64,000 nucleotides of DNA from Neocallimastix lanati (nom. inval.) (GCA_016946835.1 JACVTC010000112.1:343501-407500); one strand, 5' to 3'. Counted from the stretch's first letter, positions 25,925 through 37,934 are shown. Made by a program: numbers and translations. Notes: generated by a model not told the origin, from the letters alone.

Positions 25925-28900
25925 TAATAAAATTTTTATTATTATTATTTTTTATAATAAATAATAAAAAATAAAATTAAAATTATTTTAATTGTATTTT
26001 AAATTTTTATAATTTTTCTTTTTGTTAAATATATTGGCATTTTATGCAGTAACACTGAAAATAAAAAAAAAAATGAAAAATATATAATGAATATAATATT
26101 TATTACTAAATAAACTTAGATTTTATAAAACTTTTTAAATTTTAAAAATAAGACTTTATTTTTTTTGTTAGGATATATCTATATCGTAAATAATAATTAA
26201 ACATATTAATTAAAGGATTATTTTTATGAAAGAAAAGTTATTTAAATATAAAAGAAAAATAATGTAAAGTTAGTTTATCTATAAAAGTATATATATTTAT
26301 ATTTATAAATTGTTAACAACAAGTATTATTTATATAAAATTTATATAATATCATTTAATTATATAATATGAGGAAGCACATTATTTTGTTTTATTTTGTT
26401 TTGTTTTGTTTATTTTGTTGTTCCATTCTAATTCTAATTCTAATTCAATAGGTATAAAAAAATGAATTCTATATTTCATATAATTATAAATTAATTAAAT
26501 TGATATATAATGATATAAATGATATTATGATATATCATTTATATGGATTTAATATTTAATTTTTTTATTTAAATTTTTTTGATATATATAAAAAGAAATA
26601 ACGGATAAATTTTGAACATTTTAAAAAAAAAATTATTTAAAATAAATATTTATTATAGTAATTGTCATAAATATTTAATAAATGTTATTTTTTTTTAATG
26701 TAATTAGTAATTATAAAATTACATAATGTACTAATTAGTACTGAATTAGTAAAATTCTTTTGTTTTTTCTATTCCAATTTCAGCTATTTAATATTATTAA
26801 TTATTAATTGTTTTTGTTATTTTAATTGTTATTTATTATTAATTATTAATTATTAGTATTTTTTTTATGGATTCCTATCAATTTTTATAATTCTTATTAA
26901 TACTCATTATTCTTTTTTATTCTTATTAATTTTTATTAATTTTTATTAATTCTTATAATTCTTATTAATTCTTATAATCAATAATTTTATATAATTTTTA
27001 TATATGATTATTATTTAATTGTTTGTTGTTATTTTTAATTTATAGGATTCCAATTTAAAATTAATAATCAAATTTTATCCCAAGTGAAAATCACTTAATG
27101 ATGCTTTTACCTCAATTGACAATTTCAATATATTATTTTAACTTATTATATAAAGTATATACTTAATTAGTTTTATATCATTTTATTACAAAACAAAGAG
27201 CCTTTATCAAACATTTACTAATTAATTTTTAATTTTGTTAATAATTTGCTACTATTCATAACATAAATGCAATTATCTAATTATAATATTTTTCTATTAC
27301 ATTATTATTTTGTTAGTTTATAATAAGGTACCCTATTTTATAAATATGTATATTATATTTAATAATAAAAGTAGTATAAATTAAATATTTTTATTCTTAT
27401 TGTTAATTTTATTATTCTTATTAATTACTTTTATTATTATTATTAATTACTTTTATTATTATTAATTGCTTTTTATTTATATATATTGATATATATTATT
27501 TATTTAAAAATAAAATTTTCATTGCCTTATTTTTTTAATTTTTTTACCAATTAACTGTCAAAAAGCAACAAAAAAGGAATTTCTTTAAATGTAAATATAT
27601 TATTTAATAATTAATAATTATATATGGTATAATAGCATATGCCAAGATCTAACCAATGGAATTCAAATGTCAAATTAAATAATATATTAACTATATATTA
27701 TTAATATTATTCAATTAATTATTATTTTATAGTATTTATTTAATTCTAAAAATGGTAAAAACTAATTAAAAATGATAAAAGTAAAAAAAAAAAAATTATA
27801 CTGTTAGGTTATAATTAAAAAAGTACTATTATTATTACTTCTATTATTATTAATGATTATGGTAATATTATGATAGTAAATAATAATGAATAATAATAGA
27901 TAATAGAGAATATAGAGTAGATGATAAATAATACTTAGACATTAATCATAATTTTATTTATTATGACAATGAAGATTTTAAATCTATTAAAGATTCAATT
28001 TTTCTTTTCATTTTTTAGTTAAATAAATTTGTGAGCTAAAAATTGTATTGTTTGTTAAACAATCGATACACTTTACTATATATTTTTTAAAAAAAAAAAT
28101 AAACACAAAATATTAAATAAATAGATAGATAAATAAAAAATGACTTTGAATATTTTTTGAATCGTATTTCATAAATAGTGGTAAGCATATAAGCCATTTG
28201 AAGGTAATTATGGTGGCATTAAAATTATTAATTAGCCACAATTTAACCAAGAAAATCATTAATTAAAAATGTTAGATAATATATGTTCCATAAACAGAAA
28301 TTAGTACTATTATAAAAACAGTACTTTTTAATTATATTAATTTATTTATATATCAAACTATTTCTTTTTATAGTATTAAAATATAAATAATTACACATAA
28401 ATGAAAATACAATAATAAATAATAAAATTATAAATAATAAATAATAAAATAATAAATAATAAATATATAAATATATAATATAAATAGTAAATACAGTATA
28501 AAAATGATAATTATATATATTTAAATGTAATTTAAATAAATAATAAAAATTCTAAGTTAAATTCAAGAATATTTGTAATTGTTAATTCTTATTATATGAT
28601 ATATAAAATAATATATATATAATAGTAATAAATAAGTAAATAAATAATAAATAAATAAATAAATAATAAATAAATAATAAATAAATAATAAATAAATAAT
28701 AAATAAATAATAAATAAATAATAAATAACTAAATAAATGTTTATAATTAATAATATTAATTAGTAATATATATTAAGAGAGTATTTCATACATTAAAATC
28801 AAAATTATAGAAAATTCAAAATCATAAACAATTATTTTTTATATTTTATTAATTTTTTTTTTTAGCTTATCTTAAAAAATACAATTTTATTTATTTTTTT

Positions 28901-29978
28901 ATTTTTATTTTATGTTTTTTATCTATTAATTTATTAATAATATATAAATATTATATGTGTAAATTATATGAATTATAGTATTTTATATTGTAGAATATAT
29001 AGAATAATATAATTTTATAAATTGAAGCAATTTATTTTATTTTATTTTTTTTAAAGAAATTAAAGTTTAACAAACATTTTAAATTATTTAAATTATTTTT
29101 CCATTGATTAATAATATATTACACTATATATTAAATTATGTATGATTTTAAATAAAATTTAATTCATTTATTTATTCCTTTATATTAAAGTATAATGGTT
29201 CTATTTATAAAAATTATTTATGCTATGATCTATCAAATTTTTTATTATTATTGATGATATTTAATTTGATAATTCTGTATATAATATTTTTATAATTAAA
29301 TTTAATAGAAATAAATAGAAAAGGTTAAATATAATACTATTGCAATTATAATGTATTTATATTAGCAAAAATATATAAATAAATAAATAATATATAATAA
29401 ATAAATAATAAATAATTATTTAAATAATTTTTAAATATTTAAAATTATTTATAATCAAAAATAAAATAATATAAAATAAAATATTAAAAATATGAAAATT
29501 AAAAAATACTTTAATTAAAGTTTTATATTTAATTTAATTTAACATAAAATAAATTATAATTATTATTAATTAAAAAAAAAAAAAAAATTAATAAAAAAAG
29601 AATAAAAAGGAAAAAAAAAATATTAAAATTTTTTAGTATAAAAGGAAAGATTAATTCCATCAAAAAAAAATTTTTAAAACTAAAATCTTATATGTGTAAT
29701 TATTAATAGTAAAATTGATATTTTATAAATACGAAAAGTTGTATTTTTTTTTTTTTTTTTATATTAGGAAACAATAAAAAAATCTTGTCGTATTATAAAA
29801 TATTTATATTATTAAACAAAAAAGTCCTATTCATGATAATTTTATTTCAGTGAAAGAAAATATACTTTTAATAGGTAGTAATAAATAATCAAATAATTGA
29901 CTAATCAGGATAATAAACTATAACACAAACAGATATATATTTTTATTTTTATTTTTGTAAAAAAAAAAAAAAAAAAAT

Positions 29979-31955
29979 ATGGATCCTAAAAATAATGATT
30001 TATTATTAATAACTACTTTACCATTAAAAACTTTGGCAGTCACCAATACGGAAATTGGAGAACCAATCGAAAATGAAAGTATTAGTAATGGATTAGAACT
30101 TCTTCAAAAAGGTCTTAGCGAAGTTAATATTGATGATAGTAAAAGTGTTATTAAATTTAAATTAAATAAAAAGGCTGAAAAGAAAGAAGGTAAAGAAGCG
30201 GAAGCTGAAGAAGAAGCTGGTGAATTACTTTGCTTAAAGGTAAAATATGATGTTGTACCAAAAAAAGGTTTTGGAGGACCACATGAAGGACCAGGACCAC
30301 ACGGTCATGGTCTCCACGGTCATGGTCCTCACGGTCCTCACGGTCATGGTCCTCATGGTCCTCACGGTCCTCATGAACTTCATGGAGTTTGGGATAAGAA
30401 AATGATGAAGAAGATGAAAAAGCATGGTATTCCATTTGGACCATGGCCTGGTTATGGTGGTTTTGGACCACATGGACCACATGGACCTCATGGACCTCAT
30501 GACGGTCCAGGTCATCCACAACCACCATTAGGCAAGGGTCCAGGTGGTCCTCCACCACCAGAAGGTCTAGCTTTTCCACAACCACCAGCAGGACCAGGTT
30601 TTCCACAACCACCATTAGATAAAGGTCCAGGAGGTCCACCACCACCAGGAGGTCCAGGCGGTCCACCACCACCATCAGGTCCAGGTTTTCCATTACCAGG
30701 AGGTCCAGGTGGTCCACCACCACCACCAGGTCCAAGTTTTCCACAACCAGTAGATGCCACTAAAGGAAAAGATGGAAAAAAATCTTCCTATGGATATGGA
30801 TACCCATACGGTTACGATATTAAAGTTGAATATGAAGATGATGGTTCTGAATCTGATAGTAGTGATAGTTCTTCTAGTAGTTCAAGCTCTAGTTCAAGCT
30901 CTAGTTCTAATTCAAGTTCTAGTTCTAGTTCTAGTTCAAGTTCTAGTTCAAGTTCTAGTTCAAGTTCTAGTTCAAGTTCTAGTTCAAGTTCTAGTTCTAG
31001 TTCAAGTTCTAGTTCAAGTTCTAGTTCAAGTTCTAGTTCTAGTTCAAGTTCTAGTTCAAGTTCTAGTTCTAGTTCAAGTTCTAGTTCAAGTTCTAGTTCT
31101 AGTTCTAGTTCAAGTTCTGGCTCTAACAAATTTAAAAAAGGATTTAGCCACGGTTTCCCACATGGTATGGGTCCTTATCACGGTGGATTTGGTTATGGTC
31201 CAATGGGTATGGGTATGGGATACCCACCACCAATGTGTGGTAAAAAATGTATGAAGGATAAGAAAGGTAAGAAATGTCATGGCCCAATGAGATTCGGACA
31301 TGGACCTATGGGATTTGGTCCAATGATGGGTCCAATGGGAATGGGTATGGGATACCCACCACCATGTTTTGGTAAAAAATGTAAAAAAGATAAAAAATGT
31401 AAAAAAGATAAAAAATGTAAAAAAGGTGAAAAGGATAAGAAAAGTTGTCATGGACCAATGGGATTCGGTCCAATGGGTATGGGATGGGGTTGCCCACCAC
31501 CACACTTTAAACATCATGGACACCATGGTAAGAAAAAATGGTACAATCCAATGGAATATGGACCAATGGGATTCAGTCCAATAATGGGTCATAATAAACA
31601 CCACAAAGGTCACAAGAAACATGGATTTGGATTCCAACCAGAAGGATTTGAAGTACCTGAAAACTTTAATCCTTATGCAGGTGTTTCCGGTGGTATAAGT
31701 TATCCACCAGTTCCAAATTTAACTTTTAATGAAGATAGTTATTATTATAATTATGAAGAAAATAATAGTGAAAAAGAAAATGCAGGACCAAGTGCACAAA
31801 CATATGCAGAGGCAGCTGCTTCTGCCAATGCTGCCGAAGCTGCTGCCGAAGCTGCCGCTGCTGATGCTGCTGCTGATGCTGCTGCTAATGTGGATGCCGC
31901 CTCACCATCTGCAAAACCAAATCCACCAGAAGTAGTTCCGGGATTTGAATTATAA
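29979..31955 (+). CDS. Low-complexity His/Gly/Pro-, Ser-, Met/Gly/Lys/Cys- and Ala-block protein
   Basis: A 658-aa intronless ORF that I cannot assign to a family. Residues 1 to about 92 are of normal complexity, charged toward the end, with no signal peptide or membrane segment. Then come a GPHGH-type block (about 96-180), a Pro/Gly block (about 180-262, units like GPGGPPPPGGPG), an aromatic and acidic linker (YGYGYPYGYD), about 90 nearly uninterrupted Ser (about 290-380), a block rich in Gly-Met-Tyr-Pro, Lys, Cys and His (about 385-600, motifs CGKKCMKDKKGKKC and GPMGFGPM), and an Ala-rich C-terminus (about 603-645). The Ser block is built from a hexanucleotide-like AGT-TCT/AGT-TCA pattern, so two Ser codon families alternate. 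The long open frame, normal N-terminus and much higher GC support a real gene. A structural, metal-binding or condensate-forming role is conceivable but unproven. Opposite-strand frames are shadows. Confidence 0.85.
   Translation: MDPKNNDLLLITTLPLKTLAVTNTEIGEPIENESISNGLELLQKGLSEVNIDDSKSVIKFKLNKKAEKKEGKEAEAEEEAGELLCLKVKYDVVPKKGFGGPHEGPGPHGHGLHGHGPHGPHGHGPHGPHGPHELHGVWDKKMMKKMKKHGIPFGPWPGYGGFGPHGPHGPHGPHDGPGHPQPPLGKGPGGPPPPEGLAFPQPPAGPGFPQPPLDKGPGGPPPPGGPGGPPPPSGPGFPLPGGPGGPPPPPGPSFPQPVDATKGKDGKKSSYGYGYPYGYDIKVEYEDDGSESDSSDSSSSSSSSSSSSSSNSSSSSSSSSSSSSSSSSSSSSSSSSSSSSSSSSSSSSSSSSSSSSSSSSSSSSSSSSSSSSSSSSSSSSGSNKFKKGFSHGFPHGMGPYHGGFGYGPMGMGMGYPPPMCGKKCMKDKKGKKCHGPMRFGHGPMGFGPMMGPMGMGMGYPPPCFGKKCKKDKKCKKDKKCKKGEKDKKSCHGPMGFGPMGMGWGCPPPHFKHHGHHGKKKWYNPMEYGPMGFSPIMGHNKHHKGHKKHGFGFQPEGFEVPENFNPYAGVSGGISYPPVPNLTFNEDSYYYNYEENNSEKENAGPSAQTYAEAAASANAAEAAAEAAAADAAADAAANVDAASPSAKPNPPEVVPGFEL
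30847..31122 (+). repeat. Hexanucleotide/dodecamer repeat encoding poly-Ser
   Basis: AGTTCTAGTTCA-type units are repeated with slight variation over about 275 bp. They stay in the frame that gives Ser from both AGT and TCN codons. The opposite strand reads Glu-Leu repeats, which is a shadow. Confidence 0.9.
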
Positions 31956-32060
31956 TGACGTTAATAAAAAAATGACTACTACATATTTTATATTGAATAT
32001 AAAATAAGCAAAACATTAAAAAAAAATAATAATAAAAAAATAAAACAAATAAAAATAAAA

Positions 32061-32092
<32 letters not shown>

Positions 32093-32253
32093 GATAATAT
32101 TAATGTAAAATATATAATAATCTGTATGATTGAAAAAAAATTTGAAGAATTAGTGTAAATATCAATAAAATGATATATATGTCTATTTTATAGAAAGAAA
32201 AAAAAAATAAATTGACAAAAAAATAATAGCAAAAAACAAACAAGCAAATAATG

Positions 32254-32287
<34 letters not shown>

Positions 32288-32433
32288 TAAATAAAAAAAT
32301 TAAAAAAAAAAATTTTAAGAGAATTAAAGTAATAATATTTTTAATTTTAATATGAATGTGTAAATTTTTAACTTAAATTGTAAAAGAAAGAAAATAATAG
32401 TAATAATAATTCAAACATACACAATAGAAAAAC

Positions 32434-32472
<39 letters not shown>

Positions 32473-32575
32473 TTCTTCTATTATCATATACATTTTTCGA
32501 CATATTATTTCTATCTTTATAAAAATAATTTTTTTTTTTTTTTTTTTTTTAATAATAAGAAATATTTTAATATAT
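31956..32575. other. Intergenic stretch 3' of the low-complexity gene
   Basis: AT-rich with A-runs at about 32065-32090 and 32253-32284, and a (TA)n tract at about 32439-32462. No gene. AATAAA-like strings are frequent and none can be singled out as the polyadenylation signal. Confidence 0.6.
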
Positions 32576-32590
32576 TTTAATATGTAAAAA
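32576..32590. repeat. 5' target-site duplication of LINE A1
   Basis: TTTAATATGTAAAAA (15 bp) immediately precedes the first 5' monomer. It is repeated exactly at 38150-38164, directly after the poly(A) tail. Confidence 0.93.
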
Positions 32591-32908
32591 CCCGAGCAGG
32601 GGTGTACTCGATTTATGTATTTAAATCGCCTGCAAGGGGAATTAACTTTACTCTTATAAAGTAGATCCACAGTACTGGTGCAAAATAGTAGTAAAGTTAT
32701 ATTTTGTGTTAATTAATAACATTATGCGCAATGGTAATGTTATTGGTACCCCGAGCAGGGGTGTACTCGATTTATGTATTTAAATCGCCTGCAAGGGGAA
32801 TTAACTTTACTCTTATAAAGTAGATCCACAGTACTGGTGCAAAATAGTAGTAAAGTTATATTTTGTGTTAATTAATAACATTATGCGCAATGGTAATGTT
32901 ATTGGTAA
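32591..32908 (+). repeat. Two tandem 159-bp 5' monomers of LINE A1
   Basis: The segment starting CCCGAGCAGGGGTGTACTCG occurs at 32591 and again at 32750 with an exact period of 159 bp, and I see no differences between the copies. Each monomer contains a perfect 10-bp stem (AATAACATTA with TAATGTTATT, 10-nt loop; 32715-32744 in the first) and a CGATTTA/TAAATCG stem. Tandem 5' monomers act as promoters in some LINEs, such as mouse L1. That role here is inference. Confidence 0.92.
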
Positions 32909-33406
32909 AATTTTTCTGGTGAACACTCACTGCGGAATATAATGGTGCATTTTTGGAACATTGTTAAATAAGTTACACCCAAGAATTAGTAATACATTTT
33001 CATTGTATTTCTATTTTCATGTAGTATTACTATTCTCATGTAAGAATCTATTGTATTCAATTGTATTTCAACTTTATATTTCATGTATCACGTTGTAAGA
33101 GATTGATTCACTCTAAATCTTGTAGTAATTTATTTAACTCTTTACTAATTTTGTGCCATTTTATTTCATCAATTCAATCTTAGTCATTAAATACTTTATG
33201 ATATTCAATTTAAATAATATACTGAAAAAAGTGCTAAATCAAATTATTTTTCAATCATTCAACAAACTACTAATTATCGAAATTATTTACTCCAAAAAGA
33301 TATAAAATTATTACAATTCTCATTATACTCAAGACTTTATAATAAAAATTGACTTTTTTTTATTTTTTTTTTTTTAGTTATTAATTTTTAGTTTTTTATT
33401 ACTATT

Positions 33407-36400
33407 ATGGAAATCCAATTTATAAGAAATAAGAATTTCATTCTAAGAGGTTCAAGGTGCCACGGTATACCAATGGAGAATACGAAACTACTCTTTATCC
33501 GCGGACTTCGATCTTGGCCAGAAATCAAAATGAGAAGACATTTAAAGAAAACTCTGAATGAATTAAATGATAAGGTTTTATCAGTTAAACGTATTGCTAA
33601 TTTTAATGATGCATTCTTTAAAATTAAAATAGTAGGTAATGAAGAAGAATTAACATCTATTACTGATTGTATTGTTAATAGTTTCAAACGTGCTTCAATT
33701 AACGTTATTAATTGTAGCAAAAGGAATCATAAATACAGTTTTTCTTCACTCAAAAGGAAACATTTTGCCTTATCAGAAAAAGTGAATTCATCTTATAATA
33801 TCAACTTATTCACTACTTCAAATTCAAATGCAGATTCAAGTCAAAATTCAAATTCACGTTCAAATACAGATTCATGTTCAAGTTCAAGTACAAGCTCAAG
33901 TTCAAGTTCAAGTACAAGTTCAAGTACAAGCTCAAGTTCAAGTTCAAGTACAAGCTCAAGTTCAAGTTCAAGTACAAGTTTAAGTACAAGTTCAAGTACA
34001 GGTTCAAGTTCAAGTTCAAGTCCAAGTTCAAGTACAATTTCAAGTTCAAGTTCAAGTACAAGTTCAAGTTCAAGTTCAAGTTCAAGTACAAGTTCAAGTT
34101 CAATTTCAAATTTATGTTTAAATTCAGTTTCAAGCTCAGATTCAAATTCAAATTTCAGTTCAATCAATTATAATAATTCCAATAATATTAATAACACTCA
34201 TATTAATAATAATACAGTTAAAGAATTTTCTCTATGTGTCAGTTGGAATACTAATGGATGGAACTTTGATAAAAAAGACAGTGTTGAATTCTTTATTTCA
34301 TTGTACAAACCACTTTTCTTATGCTTTCAGGAAACAGGAAATGGTTCAGGTTCTAGTAGTAAATATCCATGTCGAGTATCATTAAAAAACTACAAACATT
34401 TCTTCAAAAAAGCTAATAATGAAATTCCCGGTAAAAGAGGTCTTTATATTGGGTTTCATAATTCTTGTCAAGCCTCTCTTGAAAACAACACTTATGAGTA
34501 TATTATTTCCTTGTATACTTATAATTTTTGGAATTTCACTAAATGTTCTATTGGTAATGTGTACGTACCTCATAGTGGCCATAGCCTTCATGCTAGAGCT
34601 GCTAGAATTGAAATATTGTCTTGGTTAAATAGTCACTCTTCTCATCCTTCAATGTTGGTTGGTGATTTTAATTTACCTACTGAGAAATTAAGTAATTTGC
34701 TCTCTAAATTTAGTAATTGGAAAATTCTTCCCTTATGGGGCTCCCCAATTTCATGGAGTAGAGGTAATAGAGAATCTGATATAGATCATGCGATTGTCAA
34801 TGATCATATGTTAGATTTACTTTCATATGGTACTTTTATTGACTTTCCCCCCATTTCGGATCATAAACCTTTATTAATAAAAGGTAAATGTTTTTCATCA
34901 GTTAATTCAGATAATTCTTTCTCTCTGCCTAAAAAGACAGTTAAATGGGATAGATTAAAATGTATAAATGAAAAAGAATCAATTTTTGACAACAACTATT
35001 TTAGTGTATTAGAGGAAGTGATTCCAGATCCTAATATTAGTATTGATGATATTTCAAAGAAATTTATTTCAACTTCATTCAATATTGCTAAGGAACTTAA
35101 TATCACGTCAATTTCAGAAGTTCGAAAATCTTTTTTTCATATGTCGCAGAAAATATTTAATTTGCAAAAACTCAAAATGAAATTATATAAATCCATTAAA
35201 AGAAGAGGTTCTTATCATAATTTAGATGAATTTGAAGAATTAATTGATAAATATAATAGAATGTGCAAAATTATTCATCATATGTGTAATATTTATAGGA
35301 AAACTGAATACCAACATTGGATCAATACAGGATGTGAATATATGAAATCTCATAACCCTAAGAAAGCTTGGAAATGGCTTAAAACAACAGCAAAAGTAGA
35401 TAAATTTAAAAATATGTCAAATTCTCCAGTAAAGGACAAAAATGGTAAACTAGCTACTTCTACTAAAGAACAGTTAGAAGTATGGCACAATCACTATAAA
35501 AAACTTGCTTCAAGTCATTCTGATATTAATCGAATGGTCTAATAAATTTTCCAATGGAACAATCAGGTATACGAGACACAATGAATGGGATATAAATCAA
35601 GACATCAGTATAGAAGAAATTAGAGAAGCAATTTTAGCTACTCCAAATTATAAAGCTTCAGGCCCGGATGGAATTCCTATTGAATTTTATAAAGCTTTAA
35701 TTCCTCCGGAGGACGAAAATTCAGTAAATAATTCTTCTTCTGGTTTAAATTGTTTACAGAAGATATACTCAAGAATTTGGAATGGAGAATTTCCTAGCTC
35801 TTGGAATGAAGCAAGTATTATATCTATTCCTAAAAAAGGAGATGATCTATCTGATTGTGACAATTATCGAGGTATCTCTCTGATTAACAATGGTATTAAA
35901 CTCATTTCGAAAATAGTCTCCAAAAGAATTTCGGAATATGGACTTAAAAATAATTTTATTAGGCCAGAGCAATTTGGATTTCGTACAAAAGAAGAATGTG
36001 TTAGTTTATTTATTTCAATTCGAGAAATTTGTCAAAGGCGTAAAAATGATAATAAAGAAACTTACCTTGCTTTTCTAGATTTAAAAAAGGCATATGATTC
36101 TGTTCCAATAGGTAATATTTTATATAAATTAGATGCTTTAGGTATTAGAGGTAAATGTTATCAATTTATAAAAAATCTATATTTGACATCCAAAGCTAGT
36201 GTTAAAATTGATGATCAATATTCGGAATCTTTTAATATTATGAAAGGAGTTAGACAAGGTTGTCCACTATCACCAATTCTTTTCAATCTTTTTATTAATG
36301 ACATTTTTAATGATGTTTCAGAACTTGGAATTCCTTTAGGCGAATCTAGATGTTGTGGTGGACTCTTTGCAGATGATATTGTTCTATGCGCACCGTCAAG

Positions 36401-37879
36401 AACTAAGTTGAAAAAAATGCTTAAGAAGGTAAATGAATGGGCTAAATTTAATATGATGAGTTTTGGAATTAATAAGTGTGCAACGATGGTGATTCGACCA
36501 GACACACCTCTTTTTCAAAATAAAAGAGATCCTACTTTTTATCTTGCTGGTCAACCAATTCCAATAACTAAATGTTATACCTATTTAGGTATACCATTTG
36601 ATAAAAGCTTATCGTTGAAACCTATTATTAAATTACTTAACTCTAAAGTAACTAAAGCTCTCTTTTCTGTTAGTAAATTTCTTTCAAATTCCAAAATTCC
36701 TATTCCATTTAAGAAGATTATAATTAACTCTTATGTACTTAGTAAAGTCTCTTACTTTGCACCTTTACTTGGTTCGAATAAAACGAGAACAAATAATACT
36801 CAGAAATTAATTAATAAAGGATTTTAAGATGGATTGCAGGTATACAAAAAGCCAAATCATTTATTAATGTATATTCTATTTCAAAAGATTTACATATTCC
36901 TCCATTGTCAGCTAAGTGTGCTTTGTCTCAGGTCAAATGTTTTGATAAATGGAAAAATTCAAATTGTATTATTTCCTATTTAGTTAATAATATTCCAAAA
37001 TCTAGAAAATATACATGGACAAAAGAAAGTAGAACTCTTAAACGTAAACTAGAGAAAAGAGGTAATAACGATAATAAAATCAAGGATTTTTATTGGAAAA
37101 GAGATATGAAAATCAATTCTATTAAAGCTGAGTTTTATGACAAAAACAGATTCGAAGAAACATCAAATTTTATAAAACTTTGTTATGACTATCCTGATCT
37201 TTCATATGGTTTCTATTGGCTATTGAGAGCACGAAGCGGATATAGATTAGATGCTAGAATTGCTAAAGCTGCAAAAATAGTGGACCAAATGTGTCCTAAT
37301 TTTTGTCCCTGTTGTAAAAGTAATAAACAATGGATAAGTCATTGGTTAATTGATTGTCCCTTTTTCAATCATACTCGTAGTAAAGTTAATGATAAAATTT
37401 TATTTTTATATAATGCTTTTTACCGTGGCAACCTAACAAATGATATTATTAATAGTAATAATGATAATAGTAATAGTAATAATAGTAATAGTTATAATAG
37501 TAATAATAATATTAGTAATAGTATTTTTAGTAATGTTAGTAATAGTATTGAAAATAATGTGTATATTGATTCTAGTGTGTGTGAAAAAGTGTTTAATTTC
37601 CTTCTTGGAGGTCGAAGTATTAATAACAGTACAAGGGAATGGAAGGATCTATTTAAGTGCCAGATGAAATCAGGTGCTTATTCTGATACTCCGTTCTTAG
37701 TGGTTACTGCGGCACTTCTCCAATCGATTATACCTATTGCTATTGGCCAGCAATGGTCTTTGTTCGATAGGTTCAAATCGAATCGTACTACTACTACCAA
37801 GAGCGTCAATGCTGAAGAAACAGTAAGACAGGCCAGCAGGGCTAGCGCAACCAATGAAGATCATAATTTTGTATCTTAA
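33407..37879 (+). pseudogene. LINE A1 ORF: RRM-like region, Ser-rich tract, APE endonuclease, reverse transcriptase, Cys/His motif (two frameshifts)
   Basis: Three frames, 33407-35542, 35505-36827 and 36905-37879, belong to one ancestral ORF. Compared with A2, A1 lacks 11 bp near 35530 and has 2 extra T near 36823. Correcting for both gives 4,482 nt, exactly 1,494 codons. Residues about 25-105 have an alternating strand/helix pattern that could be RRM-like (inference). About 160-240 is Ser/Thr-rich. The endonuclease shows SWNTNGW (279-285), QETG (Glu309), GDFN (419-422) and SDH (484-486). The reverse transcriptase has FLDLKKAYDSVP and the catalytic FADD at 36366-36377. A CPCC-x-H-x-C motif lies at about 37303-37362, followed by an Asn/Ser repeat (about 37440-37545). 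The ATG at 33407 is the first in frame after the leader. Confidence 0.93.
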
Positions 37880-37910
37880 AATTATGATTAACATTGCGAA
37901 GTCAAAGTTA

Positions 37911-37934
37911 ATTATTATACTTCAGTATAATAAT
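37911..37934 (+). promoter_or_regulatory. Conserved 3'-UTR stem-loop of LINE A
   Basis: ATTATTATAC and GTATAATAAT form a perfect 10-bp stem around TTCA, 32 bp after the ORF stop. The same structure is kept in A2 at 44053-44076. The 3' UTR is where LINE reverse transcriptases bind their RNA in several families, so a recognition role is plausible, but only the structure is seen. Confidence 0.7.

Larger units (their letters stand above)
21802..29978. other. AT-rich intergenic region with microsatellites
   Basis: I see no confident gene in about 8 kb. Content: T-runs at 22111-22134 and 22286-22310; (AAT)n at about 23165-23292; an AATAATA-type array at about 23410-23700; AAAT/AATAAAATA arrays at about 25365-25675; AATAAAT arrays at about 28625-28735. 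A somewhat less AT-rich patch at 24000-24350 is listed separately. The frames at 22067-22466 and 25489-25677 are translated repeat. Confidence 0.65.

Noticed and set aside
30157-31637. Several ORFs on both strands over the low-complexity gene
   Set aside because: Shadows created by the Ser hexamer and GPH/PPG repeats of the real 658-aa frame.
32591-32908. Repeated palindromic 5' segments as a CRISPR-like or LTR structure
   Set aside because: Only two direct tandem copies with no spacers and no matching copy at the 3' end. They fit LINE 5' monomers.
33813-34173. Three alternative-frame ORFs (Leu-Asn, Glu-Leu, Lys-Phe repeats) over the LINE Ser tract
   Set aside because: Shadows of the hexanucleotide repeat. 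The endonuclease frame continues on both sides in the accepted frame.
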